5,559 nucleotides of DNA from an uncultured beta proteobacterium. GTDB taxonomy: Bacteria > Pseudomonadota > Gammaproteobacteria > Burkholderiales > Burkholderiaceae_C. The notes under the pieces are model-generated. The model ran no database searches and was not told the DNA's origin. It worked only from the letters and a program-made list of their open reading frames with translations. Made by a program: the position numbers and the translations under genes. The stretch is from NCBI GenBank assembly GCA_903944555.1, contig CAJASG010000751.1, positions 1 through 5,559 of the forward strand. The letters are read 5' to 3'. Positions 1 through 5,559 of the stretch are shown one piece after another (position 1 is the first letter of the stretch; every line of letters starts with the position of its first letter).

Positions 1-2
1 CG

Positions 3-86
3 CAACAAAAGGCAGAGGCATGGGTCAGCGCGTCTGCACTGAACATGATGACCAATCTGGGCATGCCGGTCTCGGTGAAAATCTGA
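3..86 (+). CDS. C-terminal end of an unidentified protein (partial, enters from left edge)
   Basis: The third forward frame is open from the left edge to a TGA at 84-86 and gives 27 residues ending in MTNLGMPVSVKI. The mix of hydrophobic and small residues looks like a genuine protein end. I do not recognise the family. A second frame is open to a TGA at 101-103, but its translation (rich in Gly, His, Arg and Cys) looks less natural. The choice of frame is an inference from composition only. No hairpin followed by a T-run, as expected of an intrinsic terminator, is obvious just downstream. Confidence 0.35.
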   Translation, partial: QQKAEAWVSASALNMMTNLGMPVSVKI

Positions 87-220
87 AGAGGGTCGAGAAA
101 TGACGTCGTTTCAACTCAATTGCAATTTATGCAACAACGCCCTGTTCATCAGACTTTATGTAAATCAAGCATGGCCTGATTGTCGTTTTGTTTGACTAAT
201 ACACAACCATTTCAGGGGTG

Positions 221-240
221 TTTGCTTGGATTTGCTTGGA
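221..240. repeat. Perfect tandem duplication of a 10-bp unit
   Basis: The decamer TTTGCTTGGA occurs twice in direct succession at 221-230 and 231-240, and is followed by a partial third match (TTGATTGG). This is seen directly. It may be simple slippage, or a direct-repeat binding site upstream of the reading frame at 371. Nothing in the sequence decides between these. Confidence 0.7.
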
Positions 241-353
241 TTGATTGGGTAATATTTTTTTACAATTACAACATGTCCGTTAACAGGGACTGGGGTGTGC
301 AATGCACATCGCAGATGGACACTACTTTTGGTGTGTGACTGGAGAAGCCAATC

Positions 354-360
354 AAAGGAG
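354..360 (+). promoter_or_regulatory. Strong Shine-Dalgarno site for the small frame at 371
   Basis: AAAGGAG ends ten bases before the ATG at 371. It is the best ribosome binding sequence in the left part of the window. It supports 371 as a real translation start, either now or before the insertion event. Confidence 0.55.
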
Positions 361-370
361 ATGTACGTTG

Positions 371-457
371 ATGAAGAAGCTGGCAAGTACCATCTTGGTT
401 GTAGTGATGCAAATGGAACTCTGTCACTATAAGCGCTGGCTGAGAATGACAGTATGA
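371..457 (+). CDS. 28-residue frame with signal-peptide-like start, probable truncated gene 5' end
   Basis: The frame begins MKKLASTILVVVM: two lysines followed by a short hydrophobic stretch, as in the n- and h-regions of Sec signal peptides. A strong AAAGGAG site precedes it. It then turns polar and basic (HYKRWLRM) and stops at TGA 455-457, with no cleavage motif and no mature domain. The stop overlaps the transposase ATG by the four bases ATGA, an arrangement that permits translational coupling. The best reading, by inference, is the surviving 5' end of a gene for an exported protein whose remainder was displaced when the IS6-type element arrived. A real leader peptide for the transposase is the alternative. 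No function can be assigned. Confidence 0.35.
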   Translation: MKKLASTILVVVMQMELCHYKRWLRMTV

Positions 458-1107
458 GCAAGACAATCCCCATCATGATGATAGGCGAGTTGCGCAAGAT
501 ACTCACGCGGCTGTACTATCCGCGGGTAGTGATGCAGGAGCGGGCTATTTTGGGTGATCACTCCACGGTGCACCGCTGGGCCTTGAAAACTCTGCCGGTC
601 ATGGCGCTCATTTTTCGCCGCCGCAAACGCCCTGTTGGTGCAAGCTGGTGGATAGATGGCGCCCGCATCAAAGTTGTCGGTCAGTGGAAGTACTTGTACC
701 GCGCGGTTGACAGGCGCGGCGACACGGTTGACTTCCTGCTTCCCGCCAAGCGGGACCTGGCAGCAGCACGGTGCTACCTTGAGCGCGCCACCAACTTGCA
801 TGGTCTTCCTGGGAAAATAACAATCGACAAAAGTGGCGCCAACACCGCTGTCATTCGGAGTGGCAATGCCGACGCCTGTCCTGATGTCGAATTGCGTCAG
901 TCCAAATATCTCAACTACATCGTAGAACAGGATTACCGGGCAGTGAAAAGAATCGCTGCTCAAATGCTCGGCCTTAAGTCGATTCGGGCGGCCCAAAAAC
1001 TGATCGCGGGCATCGAAACCATGCAAATGGTGAAGACGGGGCAGTTGGATTGCCCCAATGGCCAAACCATTTCCGCAGCAGATTGGTTCTACCGCCTTGC
1101 GATCTGA
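454..1107 (+). CDS. IS6-family (IS240/IS26-type) DDE transposase, N-terminally short and partly diverged
   Basis: Enzymes of this family catalyse replicative cointegrate formation by the insertion sequence. The 217 residues carry the family hallmarks: DHSTVHRWALK (about 35-45) at the end of the helix-turn-helix region, FRRRKRPVG (54-62), GQWKYLYRAVDR (76-87), ITIDKSGANTA (122-132) and NYIVEQDYRAVKR (154-166). D68, D125 and E158 match the DDE triad, with 32 residues between the last two. Two things are odd. The segment after the first Asp reads DGAR where relatives have DETY. The first 30 or so residues match the family poorly and seem a few residues short, whereas relatives usually have about 230-240 residues. 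A frame-1 stop at 430-432 limits upstream extension, so ATG 454 is the first usable ATG; it overlaps the preceding small frame. I found no convincing terminal inverted repeats on either side. It is probably a decaying, non-autonomous copy, although the frame is intact. Confidence 0.88.
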   Translation: MSKTIPIMMIGELRKILTRLYYPRVVMQERAILGDHSTVHRWALKTLPVMALIFRRRKRPVGASWWIDGARIKVVGQWKYLYRAVDRRGDTVDFLLPAKRDLAAARCYLERATNLHGLPGKITIDKSGANTAVIRSGNADACPDVELRQSKYLNYIVEQDYRAVKRIAAQMLGLKSIRAAQKLIAGIETMQMVKTGQLDCPNGQTISAADWFYRLAI

Positions 1108-1121
1108 TCAAATCGTTCGCG

Positions 1122-4100
1122 ATGGAACCACTTTTTGACATGCCACCCTTATCGCGGCAGTACCCCGATGACTCCATGCAGGACGTGAAAGCCGCACTGG
1201 CTAGGCAAGTGCACGAAAATCACCTGCTTGCGCAAAAATTGGCGCAATCCGAAGAGTCGCGACTCAAGGCCGAGACCACGCTGCGAGAGAGCGAGAGATA
1301 CAACAAAAAAGTATTCCAGGAGTCGGTGACCCCAGTGGTGATCATTGACCCGGTCCTTGGCATCACCGACTGCAACATGGCGGCGGTGCATCTGTACGGG
1401 TACACCGCACGCGAGGACGTGTTGGGCAAGATGCCCTTCGATTTTTCCGCTCCGACGCAATACGACGGATCCGACAGCCGCACTGCAGGCGAAGAGCTTG
1501 CCCGCACCGCCATCGAGCAAGGCATCGTCACTTTTCAATGGCGCGCCCAACGTGCTAATGGCGAAATATGGGATGCCGAAGTGCATTTGATGGCGTTCGA
1601 TTGCGGCGGGAGGATGGCATTGCGGTTCACGGTGGATGACATCTCGGAACGACGGCGGGCACGCGAAGAAATCGAATCCCAGCGGCGCGGAATTCAGGAA
1701 CTGCTGGAAGAACAACAGGTGATTTTCGAAAATGCCCCCCACGGCATGTCTTTCACCGCCGAAGGCATCATCCTTCGAGCCAACAAGCAGCTGGCCAAAC
1801 AGCTCGGACGCAGCGTGGACGAGCTGATAGGGCAGTCGGCATCGGCCGTCCTGTTCGAATCCCCGGAGCGCTTCCGCGAATTCGGCACCCTCGTCGCGCC
1901 GCTGCTGGGTGCGGGCAAGGATGTTCACCTGGAGTGGGATTTTGTCCGCAAGGATGGCACGAAATACATCGCCATGGTGTCCGGGCAAGGCATTCAACTT
2001 GCCGGCTACGAACACGCATCGGTCTGGGTGTACGAGGACATCGCCGAACGCAAGCGCCTAGAACGCGAAATGCGCGAGAGCGAGGGGAAATTCCGCCGCA
2101 TCCTAGACAACAGCCCGGCCGGCGTGATGATCAGCACGCTTCAGGGGCAATCGATCTTTTCCAATCGACGCCTTATCGAACTGATGGCGATTGCCCCGGA
2201 AGAAGTCACGAACCACCGAGCCATCGATTGTTGGCACAACCCGGAGGATCGACACGCCTTTATCGAGCAACTCCACCGCGACGGTGCAGTCAACGACTAC
2301 CAGGCCGCATTCGTCAGCATGAACGGCACGCCGCTGACCGTACTGCTGACCTCTGTGTTGATGGACTCCATTGATGGCCGCTACATGGTCACCTGGATTT
2401 ACGACATCACGGAACGCCAAAAGGCCGCAGATGTGGCACGCATCGCCAGCGCCGAGCAAAGCGCTATGTTCGAGGCCACCACCTTGGGCATTGCATTCCT
2501 CAAGGACCGCGTCATCATCCGCAGCAACCGCCAGTTGGACCAGATGTTTGGTTATGCCTCAGGCGAACAAATCGGCCAGCGCACGCGCATGTGGTACACC
2601 GACAACGTCAGCGATAGCGACGTTGGCACCTCCTACGCGCAACTGTCGCGCGGGGAGATTCACCAGCGCGAACAAGAACTGGTGCGCAAGGACGGTTCGC
2701 TCTTTTGGTGCCGAATGAGCGGCAGCGCCATCGACCCGGCCGACCTGGGGCGCGGCGCCGTGTGGACGCTGGAAGATGTGACCGAAGCGCGGGCGACCGC
2801 GTCCGAACACGAACTCGTCGAGCAACGCATCGCCGAAAGCGAGCAACGTCTTAACCTGGCCCTGCATGGAGCCAACCTGGGTTTGTGGGACTGGTATCTT
2901 GGGCCGGACGGGGCCATAGCACACGCTATCGTTAACCCCATATGGGCAGAAATGCTGGGTTACACCAAGGAAGAACTGAGTAAGCGCTACAGCACCCCCA
3001 ACGATTACCTCTCCAGCCTCATGCACCCGGACGATTCGGCCTGCGCCAATGCCTTACTGCAGCGCTTCTTGAACAACGAAGATGCGCACTACCGCTCCGA
3101 ATACCGGTTGAAAACCCAATCGGGGGAGTGGAAATGGATTCTCTCCATCGGCCATGCGGCTGAGCGCGATGCCAACGGATTGCCGCGACGCGTGGTCGGC
3201 ATTCACCAAGACATCACCGAACGCAAAACGTCCGAGGCGACGCTGAGGGACAGCGAGGCCTACAACAAGATGCTGTTCCAGAAGTCCTCACGCTCCATGA
3301 TCGTGCTGGACATGGAGACAGTCTTGATCGACTGCAACGTAGCTGCGCTGCAAATGTATGGCTACGCAACGCGCGAAGACCTGTTGCGCAAGACGCCACT
3401 GGACATGTCGGCCCCGTTCCAGTATGACGGCACCGACAGCAAAGTCGCCAGTGAGCGGTTTGCCCAGGACGCACTCAAGTTGGGCTCCACAACATTCGAA
3501 TGGCGGGCACGCCGCGACAACGGCGAAATCTGGGATGCCGAGGTGCACTTGGTCGCATTCAACTGCGGCACCAAACACCTGATGCAATTCACGGTGGATG
3601 ACATTACGGAAAGAAAACGCGTCAGTGAGGAAGTGAACCGTCAGCAAGTGGAAATTCGTAAACTATTGAATGAGCAACAGACGATCTTCGAGAATGCCCC
3701 CAACGGCATAGTCTACACCGCTGACGGTGTCATCCTGCGGGCCAACAAATACATTGCTGAGCATCTCGGTCGCACCGTGGATGAGATGGTCGGATCGACC
3801 GGCGCCATCATGTTCGAGTCTTTGGAACACTACGCCATGTTTGGCGGTATGGTTGCCCCCTTGTTGGGCGCCGGCAAAGAAGCTCACATTGAATGGGATT
3901 TTGCCCGCAAGGACGGCTCAAAATTCATCGCCAAGGCTTCGGGCCAAGGCCTGCACATGGAGGGTTACGCGCATGTGACCGTCTGGATGTTTGAAGACAT
4001 TTCCGAACGCAAGGCCGCAGAGCTGGCGACGGCGCATGCACGCCAGGTAGCGGAGGAAGCGACCAAAGCCAAGAGCGATTTCCTTGCCAACATGAGCCAC

Positions 4101-5559
4101 GAAATCCGCACCCCGATGAACGCCATCATCGGCATGTCGTACTTGGCGCTGCAAACCGGGCTGGACAAGCAGCAGCGCAACTACATTGTGAAGGTCAACC
4201 GCGCAGCAGAAAACCTGCTGCGCATCATCAACGACATCCTCGATTTTTCCAAGATCGAGGCTGGCAAGATGTCCATGGAACACATCGACTTCCTGTTGGA
4301 AGATGTCATGGACAACCTCGCCAATCTGGTCTGCGTCAAGGCAGAGGAAAAGGGACTGGAACTGCTGTTCAAGGCCGATGCCGCCATTCCCGTCGCCCTC
4401 ATCGGTGACCCGTTGCGGCTGGAACAGGTGCTGGTGAACCTGGGTAATAACGCGGTCAAGTTCACTGAGACCGGCGAGATCGTGGTCGGTATCGAAAAAG
4501 TGGGGGAATACGACAACGGCGTCGAACTGCACTTCTGGGTTGGGGACTCTGGCATCGGCATGACGCCCGAGCAGTGCGACAAGATGTTCCAGTCGTTCAG
4601 CCAAGCGGATTCCTCGACCACCCGGGAATACGGGGGCACGGGCTTGGGACTGGCGATCTCGAAAAAGCTGGTTCAACTGATGGACGGTCGTATCTGGGTC
4701 GAGAGCAAGGTCGGACAGGGTTCGACCTTCCACTTCCACGCCCGCTTCGGCGTGCAGGCCGACCCGATGCCACAGCGCATGCGCAATGCCGAAAAACTGC
4801 GGGGCATGCGTCTGCTGGTGGTGGACGACAATGCCTCGGCGCGCGAGATCACTGCCCGCATTGCGCTAAGCTTCGGACCCGAAGTCGATACCGCGCGAGA
4901 CGGCCGCGAGGCCCTGGCTATGGTCGCCCAAGCCGAGGGCAATGACACTCCCTACGATTTGGTGCTGATGGACTGGAAAATGCCGTTGATGGACGGTATC
5001 GAAGCGGTCCGGCAATTGCAGGGAGAGCACCTGTTGCCGGCTCCGGCCGTGATCATGGTCACGGCCTGCGGACGCGAAGATGCGCTCAACTCGGCCAAAC
5101 AGCGTGGTGTGATGCCAAGCTCCGTGCTGACCAAGCCGGTGATGGCCTCGACGCTGCTCGAAGCCATCGGCGAAGCGCTGGGCAAAGGCTTCGTCACCGA
5201 GACCCGGAGTCAGGAGAAAGCGATCGGCTATGACGACGCGCTGGCGAAGCTGGCCGGAGCCCGTGTGTTGCTGGTTGAAGATAATGAAATGAACCAGGAA
5301 CTGGCGGTTGAACTGCTGCGCAACGCCGGTGTCGAGGTCGCCATTGCCAACAACGGCCAGGAAGCGCTGGACATCCTCGCCCATGACACCCACTTTGACG
5401 GCGTACTGATGGATTGCCAGATGCCGGTGATGGACGGCTACACGGTCACCCGGGAAATCCGCAAAAATTCTGCTTTCAAGGATCTGCCCATCATCGCCAT
5501 GACCGCCAACGCCATGGCCGGAGACCGGGAAAAAGTCCTCCAGGCCGGCATGCTGGACC
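1122..5559 (+). CDS. Giant soluble multi-PAS hybrid sensor histidine kinase (3' end beyond window)
   Basis: This single open frame has at least 1479 codons and no stop before the right edge. A coiled-coil-like leader (about 19-57) is followed by seven PAS domains: 55-178, 195-311, 318-433, 444-556, 573-702, 709-832 and 850-964. Most end in the PAC-type D-I-T/S-E-R-K motif. Next come HisKA with NMSHEIRTP (phospho-accepting H993), and HATPase_c with N1110 in the N box, DSGIG at 1142-1146, the F box around 1156-1159 and GGTGLGL at 1171-1177. Receiver 1 (1228-1353) has D1235/D1236, phospho-Asp D1284, T1314 and K1338. Receiver 2 (from 1380) has E1386/D1387, D1431 and T1461; its Lys lies outside the window. 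All kinase and receiver residues visible are intact, so a His-to-Asp phosphorelay is expected, perhaps finishing on an Hpt domain beyond the edge. No membrane segment is visible, so it should act in the cytoplasm. The signal is unknown. The start is uncertain: ATG 1122 has no Shine-Dalgarno site, ATGs at 1140 and 1176 are alternatives, and the frame stays open upstream to 978 inside the transposase gene. Confidence 0.95.
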   Translation, partial: MEPLFDMPPLSRQYPDDSMQDVKAALARQVHENHLLAQKLAQSEESRLKAETTLRESERYNKKVFQESVTPVVIIDPVLGITDCNMAAVHLYGYTAREDVLGKMPFDFSAPTQYDGSDSRTAGEELARTAIEQGIVTFQWRAQRANGEIWDAEVHLMAFDCGGRMALRFTVDDISERRRAREEIESQRRGIQELLEEQQVIFENAPHGMSFTAEGIILRANKQLAKQLGRSVDELIGQSASAVLFESPERFREFGTLVAPLLGAGKDVHLEWDFVRKDGTKYIAMVSGQGIQLAGYEHASVWVYEDIAERKRLEREMRESEGKFRRILDNSPAGVMISTLQGQSIFSNRRLIELMAIAPEEVTNHRAIDCWHNPEDRHAFIEQLHRDGAVNDYQAAFVSMNGTPLTVLLTSVLMDSIDGRYMVTWIYDITERQKAADVARIASAEQSAMFEATTLGIAFLKDRVIIRSNRQLDQMFGYASGEQIGQRTRMWYTDNVSDSDVGTSYAQLSRGEIHQREQELVRKDGSLFWCRMSGSAIDPADLGRGAVWTLEDVTEARATASEHELVEQRIAESEQRLNLALHGANLGLWDWYLGPDGAIAHAIVNPIWAEMLGYTKEELSKRYSTPNDYLSSLMHPDDSACANALLQRFLNNEDAHYRSEYRLKTQSGEWKWILSIGHAAERDANGLPRRVVGIHQDITERKTSEATLRDSEAYNKMLFQKSSRSMIVLDMETVLIDCNVAALQMYGYATREDLLRKTPLDMSAPFQYDGTDSKVASERFAQDALKLGSTTFEWRARRDNGEIWDAEVHLVAFNCGTKHLMQFTVDDITERKRVSEEVNRQQVEIRKLLNEQQTIFENAPNGIVYTADGVILRANKYIAEHLGRTVDEMVGSTGAIMFESLEHYAMFGGMVAPLLGAGKEAHIEWDFARKDGSKFIAKASGQGLHMEGYAHVTVWMFEDISERKAAELATAHARQVAEEATKAKSDFLANMSHEIRTPMNAIIGMSYLALQTGLDKQQRNYIVKVNRAAENLLRIINDILDFSKIEAGKMSMEHIDFLLEDVMDNLANLVCVKAEEKGLELLFKADAAIPVALIGDPLRLEQVLVNLGNNAVKFTETGEIVVGIEKVGEYDNGVELHFWVGDSGIGMTPEQCDKMFQSFSQADSSTTREYGGTGLGLAISKKLVQLMDGRIWVESKVGQGSTFHFHARFGVQADPMPQRMRNAEKLRGMRLLVVDDNASAREITARIALSFGPEVDTARDGREALAMVAQAEGNDTPYDLVLMDWKMPLMDGIEAVRQLQGEHLLPAPAVIMVTACGREDALNSAKQRGVMPSSVLTKPVMASTLLEAIGEALGKGFVTETRSQEKAIGYDDALAKLAGARVLLVEDNEMNQELAVELLRNAGVEVAIANNGQEALDILAHDTHFDGVLMDCQMPVMDGYTVTREIRKNSAFKDLPIIAMTANAMAGDREKVLQAGMLD
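1278..2054 (+). repeat. Copy 1 of duplicated PAS-PAS module inside the kinase
   Basis: Codons 53-311 (PAS1 and PAS2) align with codons 707-964 across the whole length, with one single-residue gap. By hand alignment about 68 of 124 residues match in the first PAS and about 67 of 110 in the second. Shared landmarks are [32 protein letters not shown] and EWDF followed by RKDG. The DNA has diverged, mostly at third codon positions, so the duplication is not recent. Confidence 0.9.
3240..4013 (+). repeat. Copy 2 of duplicated PAS-PAS module inside the kinase
   Basis: Codons 707-964 (PAS6 and PAS7) are the second copy of the module at 1278-2054, offset by 654 residues through PAS6 and by 653 after a one-residue gap near residue 890. 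It lies directly before the HisKA domain, so this copy is the one joined to the catalytic core. The same T-L-R-x-S-E-x-Y-N-K entry motif and D-I-S-E-R-K exit motif bound both copies. Confidence 0.9.

Larger units (their letters stand above)
104..370. other. AT-richer intergenic stretch without a convincing gene
   Basis: This stretch is visibly richer in A and T than the coding sequence to its right and has stops in all forward frames. It holds a self-complementary AATTGCAATT at 118-127, an IS-end-like string at 126-141, a 10-bp tandem repeat at 221-240, a T-run at 255-261 and a small palindrome at 296-308. TTGGAT (226-231) and TAATAT (250-255), 18 bases apart, could be a weak sigma-70 promoter reading right, but the match is poor. 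The minus-strand frames crossing it have no recognisable protein content. Confidence 0.5.

Noticed and set aside
165..506. 113-codon minus-strand frame with a hydrophobic start
   Set aside because: It overlaps both the transposase start and AT-rich intergenic DNA. Its hydrophobic stretch is short, there is no supporting ribosome binding site or domain, and the rest reads as random sequence.
427..1065. 212-codon minus-strand frame over the transposase
   Set aside because: The + strand encodes clear IS6 transposase motifs across the same bases. The minus-strand product has no family resemblance that I can see.
1149..2015. 288-codon open frame on the minus strand
   Set aside because: It is antisense to the PAS1-PAS2 coding region. 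The long frame follows from codon bias of the real gene, and its translation has no recognisable domain.
1934..2374. 146-codon + strand frame in a different phase from the kinase
   Set aside because: It is Arg/Pro/His-rich out-of-frame translation of the PAS2-PAS3 region. The kinase frame is uninterrupted here, so there is no frameshift to explain.
1278..4013. The internal repeat as a possible assembly artefact or CRISPR-like array
   Set aside because: The copies differ at many positions, mostly third codon bases, and contain a clean one-codon gap. This is diverged protein-domain duplication and not a misassembly or spacer array.
3918..4739. 273-codon open frame on the minus strand
   Set aside because: It lies opposite the HisKA/HATPase region, whose motifs are fully intact on the + strand. 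The antisense protein looks like a mirror of those codons.

Overview
The window reads as a moderately GC-rich proteobacterial chromosome segment. The coding style, the IS6-type transposase and the PAS-rich hybrid kinase would fit a betaproteobacterium such as a member of the Burkholderiales. That placement is an inference from sequence style, because no marker gene is present.

Layout: (1) bases 1-86 hold the probable C-terminal end of an unidentified gene. (2) Bases 87-370 are AT-richer and non-coding, with a tandem 10-bp repeat, a small palindrome and a short match to insertion-sequence ends. (3) Bases 371-457 hold a 28-codon reading frame with a good ribosome binding site and a secretion-signal-like start; it looks like the 5' stub of a gene cut off by an insertion. 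(4) Bases 454-1107 encode an IS6-family (IS240/IS26-type) DDE transposase. Its core is well preserved, but its N-terminus is shortened and the motif around the first catalytic Asp is altered. (5) From 1122 to the right edge, one uninterrupted + strand frame of at least 1479 codons encodes a very large soluble hybrid sensor histidine kinase. Its order is coiled coil, seven PAS domains, HisKA, HATPase, receiver 1 and receiver 2, and it is still open at the window edge.

The kinase is the main content. It carries an internal duplication: PAS1-PAS2 (residues 53-311) recur as PAS6-PAS7 (residues 707-964), nearly without gaps and at roughly 55-60% amino-acid identity by hand alignment. Three unrelated PAS domains lie between the copies. 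The kinase begins only 14 bases after the transposase stop, with no visible Shine-Dalgarno site and no intergenic promoter. Its native 5' context has therefore probably been rearranged by the insertion element. I see no RNA gene, CRISPR array or clearly new kind of system; the points worth checking are the duplicated sensory module and the IS6/kinase junction.
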